Position numbers and translations under genes: made by a program. From contig MVIG01000014.1 of assembly GCA_002086835.1 (NCBI GenBank), positions 62,001 to 126,000 of the forward strand: a stretch of DNA of 64,000 bases. The letters are read 5' to 3'. The first letter of the stretch is position 1. Every line of letters starts with the position of its first letter. This DNA is from Mycolicibacterium porcinum (GTDB lineage Bacteria; Actinomycetota; Actinomycetes; Mycobacteriales; Mycobacteriaceae). Below, piece by piece: positions 1 through 7,926 of the stretch. Under the pieces are notes generated by a model. It was not told the DNA's origin, did not search any database, and saw only the letters and a list, made by a program, of their open reading frames with translations.

Positions 1-332
1 AGGCCGCCGCCATCGCCAGCCTGGAGGCCGCCGACGAACTGCTGGCCCGCACCGACGCCGTCGTCTCCGAGCGCATCCGGGTCAGCGCGGCCTTGCGTGA
101 AGCCGGATACGAACTCCCGCCGTCACAGTCGAACTTCGTCTGGCTGCCCTTGGCCGAACGCACGCTGGACTTCGTGGCGAGGGCCGCCGACAACCGGCTG
201 ATCGTGCGCCCGTACGGTGAGGACGGCGTGCGGGTCACCATCGGGGCCCCGCACGAGAACGATGCCTTCCTCGAATTCGCCACCCGCTGGATCGCGGGTG
301 AAGCCGGGACTCTGACAGGAGAGACGAAGTGA
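1..332 (+). CDS. pat: Pat/HisC2-type aminotransferase, C-terminal part (cut by window edge)
   Basis: Only the last 109 codons are present; the open frame begins at base 3 and ends in TGA at 330-332. The peptide contains SNFVWLPL, then IVRPYGEDGVRVTIGAP and an alternating acidic/hydrophobic end. This matches the C-terminal small domain of class I/II PLP aminotransferases of the histidinol-phosphate/aromatic aminotransferase family, in which the RVTIG arginine binds the substrate carboxylate. The neighbouring TIGR03086 and echA21 genes match the order Rv3772-Rv3774, which supports the Pat/HisC2 assignment. The catalytic lysine lies outside the window. The stop overlaps the next gene by 4 bases (GTGA), so the two are probably co-translated. 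Confidence 0.8.
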   Translation, partial: AAAIASLEAADELLARTDAVVSERIRVSAALREAGYELPPSQSNFVWLPLAERTLDFVARAADNRLIVRPYGEDGVRVTIGAPHENDAFLEFATRWIAGEAGTLTGETK

Positions 333-790
333 ACGGTGTGCGCGGCACGTTCGACGGATTCGTCAGCCGCGAGGGGCAGATCCCCGACGCCGAACTCGAC
401 GCCTTCTGGGCGCTGCTGCGGCCCGCCAGCATCGACTTCATGCTCGGCGAGTGGAAGGGCGGCGAGTTCCAGACCGGCCACAAAGCCAACGGGTTCATGA
501 ACAAGCTCAACTGGTTCGGCAAGACCTTCCGGTCGGCCGCCGAGGCCCAGCCGCTGGTGTGCCTGGACGCCGAGGGAAACAAGTTCTCCAACACCGAGGC
601 CATGAACGGCGAGGCCAGCCTGTGGCTCGAGGAGTTCCGCGGTGAGGTGACCGCGACGATGGTCTACGACGGCCGCCCCGTGCACGATCACTTCAAGGTG
701 GTCGACGACAACACCGTGGTGGGCATCATGAACGGCAAGGGCGCCGTGGTCGACGGCCGCTACCTGTACTTCTACCTGCAGCGCGTCTAA
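329..790 (+). CDS. GXWXG/DUF4334 domain protein
   Basis: A 153-residue protein starting at GTG 329 behind an AGGAGAG ribosome site; its first bases overlap the pat stop. Near residue 40 it has the motif GEWKGGEF, the GXWXG signature. The C-terminal half (VYDGRPVHDHFKVVDDNTVVGIMNGKG, given here in two overlapping pieces: VYDGRPVHDHF and NTVVGIMNGKG) is typical of the DUF4334 partner domain. No signal peptide or membrane segment is visible, so it is probably cytosolic. The biochemical function of the family is unknown; a small lipocalin-like ligand-binding fold is possible. The 3' end overlaps the convergent gene by 4 bases. Confidence 0.75.
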   Translation: MNGVRGTFDGFVSREGQIPDAELDAFWALLRPASIDFMLGEWKGGEFQTGHKANGFMNKLNWFGKTFRSAAEAQPLVCLDAEGNKFSNTEAMNGEASLWLEEFRGEVTATMVYDGRPVHDHFKVVDDNTVVGIMNGKGAVVDGRYLYFYLQRV

Positions 791-1326
791 GGGCGTCGCC
801 CGGTAAACGCCAGCAACCGGTCGAGTGCCGGCGCGTCGTCGGCAACCGTGACCGGGTCGTCGAAACCGGCACGCACCCGTCCCTCAGGTGTGAGGACGGC
901 GCGGGACCATTGCAGGATCTGTTCGGGAGCGTCGTCCGACACCTCGACCGTCTGCCCCGTCGCCTTGGCGTAATCCCAGGCGTGCACCAGGAATTCCAGC
1001 GACAGGATCTGAGCCGGTATGGGCGCGGGCATCTCGCCTGTCCCGAACGGCACCGTGCCGTCGACCCCGCGTCGTCGCCATGCCGCGACGGCGGGCCGCG
1101 CCGCGCCGAGCACCTGATCCTCCAACGAACTGTCGGGGTCGCGTTCGGGAATCTGCGCGCCGGCCGCCGAGCCGATCACGGTGATCGAGTTCAGCAGGTG
1201 GTCCGTCAACCCCGCCACGTCGAACTCGCGACAAGGTGTCGGACGGGACAGATCATCCGCGGTGACGCCGTTCAGCACGCGTTGCAGCACGTCGAGCGTG
1301 GCCTCGGCGCTATCGAGTTCATCCAT
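787..1326 (-). CDS. TIGR03086-family metal-binding protein (Rv3773c-like)
   Basis: A 179-residue protein beginning MDELDSAEATLDVL. An N-terminal four-helix DinB/mycothiol-maleylpyruvate-isomerase-like domain carries LTDHLLNS near residue 50 and FLVHAWDYAKATGQ near residue 120; the histidines are the likely metal ligands. Members of TIGR03086 are actinobacterial and often presumed to use mycothiol or bind a metal, but this one is not characterised. The upstream frame stays open to 1527, but that stretch runs antisense through echA21, so I chose the ATG at 1324-1326. It is divergent from echA21 with 19 bases between start codons, so promoters must overlap. A weak GACACT box lies 7 bases upstream. 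Confidence 0.75.
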   Translation of the reverse strand: MDELDSAEATLDVLQRVLNGVTADDLSRPTPCREFDVAGLTDHLLNSITVIGSAAGAQIPERDPDSSLEDQVLGAARPAVAAWRRRGVDGTVPFGTGEMPAPIPAQILSLEFLVHAWDYAKATGQTVEVSDDAPEQILQWSRAVLTPEGRVRAGFDDPVTVADDAPALDRLLAFTGRRP

Positions 1327-1345
1327 ACTCGGTAGTGTCCACCCC

Positions 1346-2161
1346 ATGTCTGACACGTACGAGTCCGTTTCCGTCGAGATCAAGGACCACGTCGCCCAGG
1401 TGACGCTGCTGGGTCCCGGCAAGGGCAACGCGATGGGTCCGGCGTTCTGGGCTGAGATGCCCGACGTGTTCGGCTCGCTCGATGCCGACTCGGACGTCCG
1501 CGCGATCGTGCTGACCGGATCGGGCAAGAACTTCAGCTACGGCCTCGACCTGCCGGCGATGGGTGCGATGATGCCGGGCCTGGATGCGGGCGCGAAAGCC
1601 CGCGCCGACTTCCACACCACGCTGCGCAAGATGCAGGGCGCCATCACGGCCGTCGCCGACTGCCGCACCCCGACCATCGCCTCGATCCACGGCTGGTGCA
1701 TCGGCGGCGGCGTCGACCTGATCAGTGCGGTCGACATCCGCTACGCCAGCACCGACGCGAAGTTCTCGGTGCGCGAGACCAAGCTGGCCATCGTCGCCGA
1801 CGTGGGCAGCCTGGCCCGGCTGCCGCTGATCCTGTCCGACGGGCATCTGCGCGAGCTGGTGTTGACGGGCAAGGACATCGACGCCGCCCGCGCCGAGAAG
1901 ATCGGTCTGGTCAACGACGTGTACGCCGATGCCGACGCCTCGCTGGCCGCCGCACACGCCGCGGCCGCTGAGATCGCCGCCAACCCGCCGCTGACCGTGG
2001 CCGGGGTGAAGGACGTCCTCGACCAGCAGCGCACCGCCAGGGTCGCCGAGAGCCTGCGCTACGTGGCCGCCTGGAATTCCGCCTTCCTGCCGTCGAAGGA
2101 TCTGGCCGAGGCGGTCACCGCGATGTTCCAGAAGCGCCCGCCGCAGTTCACCGGGGAATAG
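1346..2161 (+). CDS. echA21: Enoyl-CoA hydratase/isomerase (EchA21-like)
   Basis: A 271-residue crotonase-fold protein. Seen: substrate-pocket sequence GSGKNFSYGLDLPAM near residue 65, and ASIHGWCIGGGVDLISAVDIRYAS near residue 112 (CIGGGVDL is the oxyanion-hole glycine motif). RETKLAIVADVGSLARLP follows near residue 145. The acidic residues at AIVADVG fit a delta3,5-delta2,4-dienoyl-CoA isomerase-like or hydratase role in beta-oxidation; the exact reaction cannot be settled by eye. Start: ATG 1346, seven bases after TAGTGT (1333-1338), so a leaderless message is likely. Position between a Pat and an Rv3773c homologue supports the name echA21. Its 3' end overlaps the convergent epimerase gene by 14 bases. 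Confidence 0.85.
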   Translation: MSDTYESVSVEIKDHVAQVTLLGPGKGNAMGPAFWAEMPDVFGSLDADSDVRAIVLTGSGKNFSYGLDLPAMGAMMPGLDAGAKARADFHTTLRKMQGAITAVADCRTPTIASIHGWCIGGGVDLISAVDIRYASTDAKFSVRETKLAIVADVGSLARLPLILSDGHLRELVLTGKDIDAARAEKIGLVNDVYADADASLAAAHAAAAEIAANPPLTVAGVKDVLDQQRTARVAESLRYVAAWNSAFLPSKDLAEAVTAMFQKRPPQFTGE

Positions 2162-3056
2162 GCGTCCAGCCGAGCTCGGCCTTGGCCTTGGCGTTCGACA
2201 GCGGAAGCCACGCCTGCCCGAACGCGGTCGCCGGGTATGACGCGACCAGTCCGACCAGACGGTGCGAGATCGGCACCGGTGGTGGCCGGTGCAGCGTGCG
2301 GCTGAGCTCCCTGGCGTAGTCGCCGAAGGACTGCGGGCGGTCGTCGACGATGTTGTAGATCTGCCCGCCCCGGCCCTTGTCGAGGGCGTCGGCCGTGGCC
2401 CGGGCGACGTCGTCGATGTGCACCCAGGACAGAATTCCCGTCCCGGTCAACGCAGGCATCGCCCACCATTTGGCCAGCCGCCGGAACAAGTCGTCATGGG
2501 TGACACCGGGGCCGTAGAAAACGCCGTACCGCAACACGATTCCCTCGGTGCCGCTGTGGTCGGCAGAGCTCAGCACAGTGCGTTCCATCCCCCGCAGTGC
2601 CGCCAGGAAGTCGGCACCGTGCGGCGGTGGCGGCCCGGGATAGGGATCGGTCTCGTCGATCAACGCGGGCCCGCCTGCGCCATAGCCGTAGGCGAAGATG
2701 ACCGACTCCGCGACCACCCGACGCACACCGGCACGCTGGGCCGCGGCCACCAGATTCGGGACTCCGCGACTCCACAGCTCGGTCGCCGGGCCGAAGTCCT
2801 TGGGCCGCTTCGGCCCCCACTTGGGCAGCGTGGTCAACAGACTCACCACCGCCTCGGGCGCGAATTCGGCCATCACGGCGTCGATCTGGCCGGCCTCGAG
2901 CACGTCGGCCACCACGGGCTTGGCCCCCGCGGCCGAGATCTGGGCGGTCTTGCCGGAGGAACGGGTCACCCCGATGACCTCGTGGCCGCGAGCATTGAGC
3001 TCACGCAGCAACGGGATTCCCGGGACACTGGTCGCACCGGCCACCAGGACACGCAT
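2148..3056 (-). CDS. NAD(P)-dependent epimerase/dehydratase family protein
   Basis: A 302-residue extended short-chain dehydrogenase. The N-terminus MRVLVAGATSVPGIPLLREL contains a Rossmann GxTxxxG-type nucleotide motif, and VAESVIFAYGYG near residue 120 corresponds to the catalytic S/Y region. SWVHIDDVARATADAL near residue 205 is the standard SDR-e segment, followed by YNIVDDRP. The substrate is unknown; NAD-sugar epimerases and many unassigned actinobacterial oxidoreductases look like this. The start codon directly follows the stop of the upstream membrane gene (3057), so the two form an operon that faces the MocR regulator at 3526. Confidence 0.75.
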   Translation of the reverse strand: MRVLVAGATSVPGIPLLRELNARGHEVIGVTRSSGKTAQISAAGAKPVVADVLEAGQIDAVMAEFAPEAVVSLLTTLPKWGPKRPKDFGPATELWSRGVPNLVAAAQRAGVRRVVAESVIFAYGYGAGGPALIDETDPYPGPPPPHGADFLAALRGMERTVLSSADHSGTEGIVLRYGVFYGPGVTHDDLFRRLAKWWAMPALTGTGILSWVHIDDVARATADALDKGRGGQIYNIVDDRPQSFGDYARELSRTLHRPPPVPISHRLVGLVASYPATAFGQAWLPLSNAKAKAELGWTPIPR

Positions 3057-3479
3057 CTAGTGTTCTCCTGTCTTGTCGTCGGACATGCTGGTACGCAAGG
3101 CGATTGCCAGCAGCACCGTCGTCACCACCAGGCCAACGGCCTCCAGCCAGCCGACCCAGCTGCCTGCGGCGTGATTCGTGTCGATCAGGTGGCTCACCGA
3201 ATGCAGGGCCCAGTGCCCGGTGGCGAAGGCCAGCGCGGGGACCCGCCACCGCGGCCACTTGAGGGCCGCCAGCATCATCAGTCCGAGCGGCAGCTCGAAC
3301 GAGGCGTTGTCGAGGATGTAGTGATCGTTGCGCACGCCGAAGGCGCCGAGCGTGTCGTAGAACGCACCGGGTGCCAGCAGCATGAACAGACCGAGGCCCA
3401 CCGAGTAGACGCCGAACACGGCGAGGACCACTTCCGGGTAGCGCCGGGTTTGCGTCGCCGGGCCCGCAGCGTTGGCCAT
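3057..3479 (-). CDS. Four-helix membrane protein of unknown function
   Basis: A 140-residue protein with about four hydrophobic segments: VVLAVFGVYSVGLGLFMLL (about 17-36), a LGLMMLAAL stretch (about 65-75), the VPALAFATGHWALHSVSH region (about 80-98), and VGWLEAVGLVVTTVLLAIAL (about 107-128). The HWALHSVSHLID histidine cluster resembles small DUF4345/DoxX-like membrane proteins, but I do not assign a family. ATG 3479 lies six bases from TAGCGT (read on the minus strand, 3486-3491), implying a leaderless transcript. First gene of an operon with the epimerase at 2148-3056; probably controlled by the divergent MocR protein. Confidence 0.65.
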   Translation of the reverse strand: MANAAGPATQTRRYPEVVLAVFGVYSVGLGLFMLLAPGAFYDTLGAFGVRNDHYILDNASFELPLGLMMLAALKWPRWRVPALAFATGHWALHSVSHLIDTNHAAGSWVGWLEAVGLVVTTVLLAIALRTSMSDDKTGEH

Positions 3480-3525
3480 GTGATCACGCTAACGCCGCAG
3501 TGGTCTCCGAGTAGGCTCCAATTTC

Positions 3526-4923
3526 ATGGCAACTTCGGGTACCAGTTCGGCCCCGGAAGTGCTGGTCGAACTCGACCGGGACACCAAGCGGCCATTGCAT
3601 CGCCAGCTCGCCGACGGACTGCGCGATGCCATCCGGTCCGGCCGGCTCACTCCCGGCACCCGCATGCCCTCCACCCGAGTGCTGTCCGCCGACCTCGGGG
3701 TGTCCCGCCGGCTCGTCGTCGAGGCCTATGGCCAGCTGACCGCCGAGGGTTTCCTGCACAGCCACCAGGGCGGCTGCACCCGGGTCGCGGCCGTCGATCC
3801 CACACCCGCAGGACGGGTCCGATCCGACCGGGGCCGTCCCCGCTTCGACATCGATTTCGCGCCCGGCTCACCGGATCTCACCAGCTTCCCGCGTCAGGCC
3901 TGGTTGCGGGCCATGCGCCAAGGCCTGGCCGAGATCGAGTCCAGCGCATTCGGATACGTCGCCCCGCACGGGCTGCCCGCGGCGCGCACCGCGGTGGCCG
4001 ACTACCTACAGCGCACCCGGGGCGTGGTCGCCGACCCGCGGTTGGTGGTGTTGTGCTCGGGCGCAACGCAAGCCGTCGCCCTGCTGACCCGATGCCTGGA
4101 CGGGCCGGTGGCGACGGAGGATCCGGGTTTCTGGCTACACCGGATGGTGCTGCGGCACAACGGCATCGATCCGCTGCCCGTCCCCGTGGATGGCAACGGC
4201 ATCGACGTCGGCGCGCTGGCCGCCAGCGGCGCGCGAACGGCGCTGACCACCCCGGCGCACCAATCACCGACCGGGGTGGTGCTCTCGCCGGCCCGGCGGA
4301 CCGAGCTGCTGGAATGGGCCCAACCGGGACGGTTGATCATCGAGGACGACTATGACGCCGAGTACCGCTACGACCGGGCCCCGGTCGGCGCACTGCAGGG
4401 GGTGGCACCCGACCGGGTGGTGTACCTCGGCTCAACCAGCAAGACCCTGGCACCGGGGCTGCGCATCGGCTGGATGGTGGTCCCCGCCCACCTGATCGAC
4501 CGGGTCAGAACTGCCAAAAGCCTTGCCGACACCGGTAGTTCGGTGATGGATCAGATTGCGTTCAGCCAGTTCCTGACCTCCGGCGGCTACGACCGTCACC
4601 TCCGTCAGATGCGGCGCCGGTATCCGGCCCGGCGCGAAGCCCTGCTGGCCGCGCTCGCGCGCCACCTGCCGCAGGCCGAGGTCCTCGGAGCGGCCGCCGG
4701 AGTACACCTCACCGTGCGGTTCCCGGCCGGGTTCCCCATCGAGGAACTCATCCGCCGGGCCACCGCGGCGCGCATCCGCCTCGAGCCACTGGGGCCCTGT
4801 TACGCCGACGCAGGCAACGCGCCACCCGGACTGATCCTGGGCTATGCCAACGTCACCGACTCCCAGATCGCCACGGGTGTGGAACTGCTCGGTCAGGCCG
4901 CCCGTGAATCGGGTGCGGCCTGA
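3526..4923 (+). CDS. MocR/PdxR-type regulator (GntR wHTH fused to aminotransferase domain)
   Basis: A 465-residue fusion. Residues about 12-80 form a GntR winged helix (LHRQLADGLRDAIRSGRL, then SRRLVVEAYGQL). From about 110 to the end is a class I aminotransferase domain with DDYDAEYRYDRAPVGAL and the PLP-lysine motif YLGSTSKTLAPGLRIGW. MocR proteins use PLP or a related ligand to control a divergent gene. Here the divergent membrane-protein/epimerase operon starts only 46 bases away. ATG 3526 is eight bases from TAGGCT (3512-3517), so both divergent transcripts look leaderless and their -10 boxes lie about 20 bases apart. Any bound regulator would therefore affect both. Confidence 0.85.
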   Translation: MATSGTSSAPEVLVELDRDTKRPLHRQLADGLRDAIRSGRLTPGTRMPSTRVLSADLGVSRRLVVEAYGQLTAEGFLHSHQGGCTRVAAVDPTPAGRVRSDRGRPRFDIDFAPGSPDLTSFPRQAWLRAMRQGLAEIESSAFGYVAPHGLPAARTAVADYLQRTRGVVADPRLVVLCSGATQAVALLTRCLDGPVATEDPGFWLHRMVLRHNGIDPLPVPVDGNGIDVGALAASGARTALTTPAHQSPTGVVLSPARRTELLEWAQPGRLIIEDDYDAEYRYDRAPVGALQGVAPDRVVYLGSTSKTLAPGLRIGWMVVPAHLIDRVRTAKSLADTGSSVMDQIAFSQFLTSGGYDRHLRQMRRRYPARREALLAALARHLPQAEVLGAAAGVHLTVRFPAGFPIEELIRRATAARIRLEPLGPCYADAGNAPPGLILGYANVTDSQIATGVELLGQAARESGAA

Positions 4924-4936
4924 CCGAAAAGCCTCG

Positions 4937-5086
4937 TCAGCCGGCTTCTTTGGCCGATTTGCGCTCCGCCAGCTGGTACTTCACAAGAGCGACGAGCGCC
5001 TTCGGATTGCGGGCGAATGCCCCAGCCGCCTGAAGGTACAGCTTGGCCTTCTGGCCCACCGTCAGCTGCTGCTCTTGTTCCGTCAC
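4937..5086 (-). CDS. Small protein of 49 residues, unknown
   Basis: A short reading frame in the MocR-cutinase gap. It starts at GTG 5084-5086 behind a strong GGGGAGA ribosome site and ends in TGA at 4937-4939. The product begins MTEQEQQLTVGQKAKLYLQ and continues FARNPKALVALVKYQLAERK, ending in a lysine/alanine-rich tail. It reads as two amphipathic, highly charged helices with no membrane segment or cysteine. The ribosome site, the even codon composition and the lack of a competing frame suggest it is real. I recognise no family. It converges on the MocR gene (13 bases apart). Confidence 0.55.
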   Translation of the reverse strand: MTEQEQQLTVGQKAKLYLQAAGAFARNPKALVALVKYQLAERKSAKEAG

Positions 5087-5144
5087 TGAATCTCCCCTAT
5101 CCGAGAACGTGCTCGAACAGTAGCGTGCCCCGACGCGGGAGTTC

Positions 5145-5870
5145 CTACCGCCCGGAAGCCTGGTCGACGCTCTGGTCCGCTCGCTTGACGCCCAGTTTGC
5201 CGGCCACGTAGTCCGCGGCCTGTTCCGTCAACCCGTTGGCGGCGTACAAGTTGTGCGCATTGTTGTCGCCGCCGGTGGGGGAACACACCGGGTCCTCGGG
5301 GATGCACAGGTCATCGGTCTTGGCGGCATACCGGGAACCGACCGTGATCGGCGGTGCGCCGGTGTAGATCATCTGCAGGAAGCCGCTCGACGGCTTGCCG
5401 AACAACGCCACCGCGGCGACGTGATCGGCCACCTCCGCCGGAAGCGGGCCGCTGATGCTCGGCGGCAGCACGAACCCCTGCGGCACGGTGTCCTCGGTCA
5501 GGTACGCGGCCACCGCCGCGCCCTGCGAGAAACCGCCCAGCACGATCTTGGTGTTGGGACAGGCCGCCACGGTGGCGCGGACCTTGTTGCTCGCATCGGC
5601 CACGCCGTCGGCCGCAGTCGCAAAGTCAAGTGACGCTGGGTAATTCACCGCGTAGACATCGATCGACTTGCCGCCCGCCCTGGCCCGCAGCGCATCCACG
5701 AATGCGTCCCCGACGCCACCGACTCCCGGCGGCTCGAACGTGCCGCGGGCGAACACCACCTGCACGTCAGAACAGGCGTCCGCGGAAGCCTGACCGGCCG
5801 CGGCTATGCACCCGCCCGCCACGAAGACCGCCGACGCCACCGCGCCCAACCAACGACCAACCCGATTCAT
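5145..5870 (-). CDS. Secreted cutinase-family serine esterase
   Basis: A 241-residue exported hydrolase. Residues 1-30 form a signal peptide (positive MNRVGRW, hydrophobic core, AQASA-type cleavage region). The mature part starts DACSDVQVVFARGTFEP, typical of mycobacterial cutinases, with the nucleophile in GGFSQGAA (Ser115). The acid is in PEDPVC (about Asp193) and the base in NAHNLY (about His206). Cys33/Cys104 and Cys189/Cys196 would make the two usual disulfides. Cutinase-like proteins of mycobacteria hydrolyse short esters, triacylglycerol or phospholipid; the substrate here is not predictable. The frame is open upstream to 6092, but the signal peptide fixes ATG 5870. Confidence 0.85.
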   Translation of the reverse strand: MNRVGRWLGAVASAVFVAGGCIAAAGQASADACSDVQVVFARGTFEPPGVGGVGDAFVDALRARAGGKSIDVYAVNYPASLDFATAADGVADASNKVRATVAACPNTKIVLGGFSQGAAVAAYLTEDTVPQGFVLPPSISGPLPAEVADHVAAVALFGKPSSGFLQMIYTGAPPITVGSRYAAKTDDLCIPEDPVCSPTGGDNNAHNLYAANGLTEQAADYVAGKLGVKRADQSVDQASGR

Positions 5871-6012
5871 ACCCGACCACCCACGCTCGTCCCGACCTAC
5901 GCCAACGTTCCGTACCAACATCTCCTCGATACCCAAGATCAACGCGGGGCGAATCTCTCCGGGGGTGTGATGTCCGACACGTTTCGCGGGACCTGACTCG
6001 GTCGTCGAGTTG

Positions 6013-6924
6013 CTACGAGGCGGCTCCGACCCGCTCGCGCTTCTCCTCGTAGTAGCGGGCCCGCTCGTCGACCGCGCCAAGGAACTGGGCAAGTTCCTCG
6101 CGAGCCTGCTCGCCCTCGGCTCCGAAGTCGGTCCGATCGAAGATTCGCCAGAAGCGCAGCACCGGCTGCACCACGTCGTCGTGATGGACGCGCAGATCGT
6201 AGATGCCGGCCTTTGCGATGGTGATCGCGTTCTGCGCGAAGTCGGCCATCCCGAGCCCCGGCATCGCGAAGTTCACCACCTCGTCGCGGATCGCCGTCAT
6301 CGCCGCGTCGGGCGCGATGTCCAGCGCGGCGGCCATCAGATTGCGGTAGAAGACCATGTGCAGGTTCTCGTCGGCGGCGATCCGCGCCAGTAGCTGGTCG
6401 GCGATCGGGCAACCGGACGCCCGACCGGTGTTGCGGTGGGATACCCGGGTGGCCAGCTCCTGGAACGACACATAGGCCATCGCCTGCAGCGGCGTCTTGT
6501 CGCCGGAGTCATATCCCGCGACCGTATGGGCCATGCGAAGACGTTCCAGCGCAACGGGATCCACTCCGCGCGTGACGACGAGGTAATCGCGCAGCGCGAT
6601 GCTGTGGCGGCCCTCCTCCGCCGTCCACTGCCCGACCCAGGTGCCCCAGGCGCCGTCCCGGGAGAACCGGGTGGCGATCTCCCGGTGATAGGACGGCAGA
6701 TTGTCCTCGGTGAGCAGGTTGACCGTCATCGCCACCTTGGCGACGTGATCCAGCGGCGAATCCTCGGGTTGCCAGTCCTCCCCGTCCAGGAACGCGAAGT
6801 CGCGCCCCCGGCTCCACGGCACGTAGTCGTGCGGGAACCACTCCCGCGCCATCGACAAGTGCCGGTCGAGGTTGCTCGCGACAACCGGTTCGAGTTCGTG
6901 GAGCACTCCGCTTTGGGCGTCCAT
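6013..6924 (-). CDS. DesA-type acyl-[ACP] desaturase (ferritin-like diiron)
   Basis: A 303-residue soluble desaturase of the FA_desaturase_2 family. The diiron ligands are visible as EEGRHSIALRDYLV near residue 108 and DENLHMVFYRNLM near residue 191, i.e. paired ExxH motifs. HLSMAREWFPHDYVPWSRGRDF (first part: HLSMAREWFPHDYVPW) near residue 20 is the conserved N-terminal segment. Such enzymes introduce double bases' equivalents, i.e. C=C bonds, into ACP-bound acyl chains; DesA1/DesA2 act on meromycolate precursors. I chose ATG 6924 because GGGAGG lies seven bases upstream; an in-frame TTG at 6939 sits inside that site. A perfect inverted repeat at 6973-6996 lies in the promoter. Confidence 0.85.
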   Translation of the reverse strand: MDAQSGVLHELEPVVASNLDRHLSMAREWFPHDYVPWSRGRDFAFLDGEDWQPEDSPLDHVAKVAMTVNLLTEDNLPSYHREIATRFSRDGAWGTWVGQWTAEEGRHSIALRDYLVVTRGVDPVALERLRMAHTVAGYDSGDKTPLQAMAYVSFQELATRVSHRNTGRASGCPIADQLLARIAADENLHMVFYRNLMAAALDIAPDAAMTAIRDEVVNFAMPGLGMADFAQNAITIAKAGIYDLRVHHDDVVQPVLRFWRIFDRTDFGAEGEQAREELAQFLGAVDERARYYEEKRERVGAAS

Positions 6925-6972
6925 TCCAGATCCTCCCAACGTGTTGGCGACACAGCGACATCAGCGCCGTAC

Positions 6973-7011
6973 GTAACCTACGGTAGCGTAGGTTACGGGA
7001 CCGTAGGTTAC
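6973..7011. promoter_or_regulatory. Operator with three half-sites upstream of the desaturase gene
   Basis: GTAACCTACG (6973-6982) and CGTAGGTTAC (6987-6996) form a perfect 10-base inverted repeat with a 4-base gap. A second CGTAGGTTAC follows at 7002-7011, so one half-site is repeated 15 bases away. It lies 49 bases before the desaturase start codon and after the stop of the upstream GntR gene. The symmetry is typical of TetR-family operators. Mycobacterial desA1/desA2 promoters are controlled by the acyl-CoA-responsive TetR protein MadR, so MadR is a candidate ligand by inference. I did not compare with its published site. Confidence 0.7.
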
Positions 7012-7057
7012 TTCTGGGTGAAAGTGAGGAATCTGCGAGGGCATCGACCGGCGCGAC

Positions 7058-7714
7058 TCAGTGGGCGTCGAGCGCCCCGCCCGCGGCCTTGATCGCCGAA
7101 CGCTGATCGCCGCGCTGAATCGCCCAGAACAACTGCTCGTGAGGGTCGAAGCGCGGATCGTCAACGCAGCCGTCGCCCGCGGCAAGGCCCACCGCATCGT
7201 GCAATGTGCCCTCGAAGCTCCGATAGAGGCCAATCAGCAGGGCGTTGTGCGAGGCTCGCGCCACGCAGACATGGAAGGCCACGTCGTGGTGCGTGAACGA
7301 CGCCGTATCCGCAGCGGCGCAGGCGGCTCGGCGCGCGTCGAGATGACGACGTAAAGCGGTGAGATCTTCCGGTGTGCGGCTGCTCGCCGCCTCGCGGGCC
7401 GCGAGCATGTCGAGAGAGCGGAAGACCACGCTTCTATCCCGCTCAGGAGCCCGGGTAACCGCCTGACGCATCGCCACTGCGGTCTGGTCGTCAGCGACGA
7501 CATAGGTGCCGTCGCCCTGGCGGGTCTCGACCAGGCCCAGATGAACCAGCGACCGCAACGCCTCACGAATCGAGGGCCGGCTGACGCCGAGCACTCCGCC
7601 CAGCTCGGATTCGGACGGGATCTTGCTGCCGATGGGCCACGCCCCGCTGCAGATCTCATTACGCAGGCGCTCTACGGCCGAGTCGACCAGAGACACCCGG
7701 GCTATCCGCTCCAT
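7058..7714 (-). CDS. FadR-type GntR transcription regulator (paralogue 1)
   Basis: A 218-residue regulator. The winged helix spans residues about 7-75, with VERLRNEICSGAWPIGSKIPS and LGVSRPSIREALRSLVHLGL, then RQGDGTYVV. A C-terminal FCD helical domain follows (residues about 90-215), with the ligand histidines in HHDVAFHVCVARASHN. The same layout is found in FadR, GntR and DevR-like (GntR) repressors of carbon or fatty-acid genes. It is closely similar throughout to the next upstream gene (7927-8613), so they are a tandem duplication. ATG 7714 follows GAGGAGGG. A CATC-T-GATG palindrome lies 35 bases upstream. The position ahead of the desaturase suggests, but does not prove, lipid regulation. 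Confidence 0.85.
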   Translation of the reverse strand: MERIARVSLVDSAVERLRNEICSGAWPIGSKIPSESELGGVLGVSRPSIREALRSLVHLGLVETRQGDGTYVVADDQTAVAMRQAVTRAPERDRSVVFRSLDMLAAREAASSRTPEDLTALRRHLDARRAACAAADTASFTHHDVAFHVCVARASHNALLIGLYRSFEGTLHDAVGLAAGDGCVDDPRFDPHEQLFWAIQRGDQRSAIKAAGGALDAH

Positions 7715-7748
7715 TTCCCTCCTCGCCCAAAATAGGTGGTGAGCATAT

Positions 7749-7757
7749 CATCTGATG
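7749..7757. promoter_or_regulatory. Putative GntR operator 1
   Basis: CATC-T-GATG followed by AATTT, 35 bases upstream of the GntR start at 7714. It extends to TCATC-T-GATGA (7748-7758). A matching CGTC-A-GACG-AATTT block lies at the same distance from the paralogue's start (8646-8654). Short palindromes with a TC-N-GA core fit FadR-subfamily GntR sites. Confidence 0.5.
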
Positions 7758-7926
7758 AATTTTATGCTTCTCACCAGCAAATTTATCGGACTATTCTTGG
7801 TGAGAATCAGCGGATTAGAACGTGTTTCAACGGCGTTTCCTCGTACCGATCACGCAGCCTGGCCATCCACCTATCCACATGCCTGACGACCCCAGAATTC
7901 GCGCCTCGATACGCGCGTGACGCAGG

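Noticed and set aside
2262..4355. Open frame of 697 codons on the plus strand
   Set aside because: Runs through the minus-strand epimerase and membrane genes and out of frame into the MocR gene; no recognisable domain.
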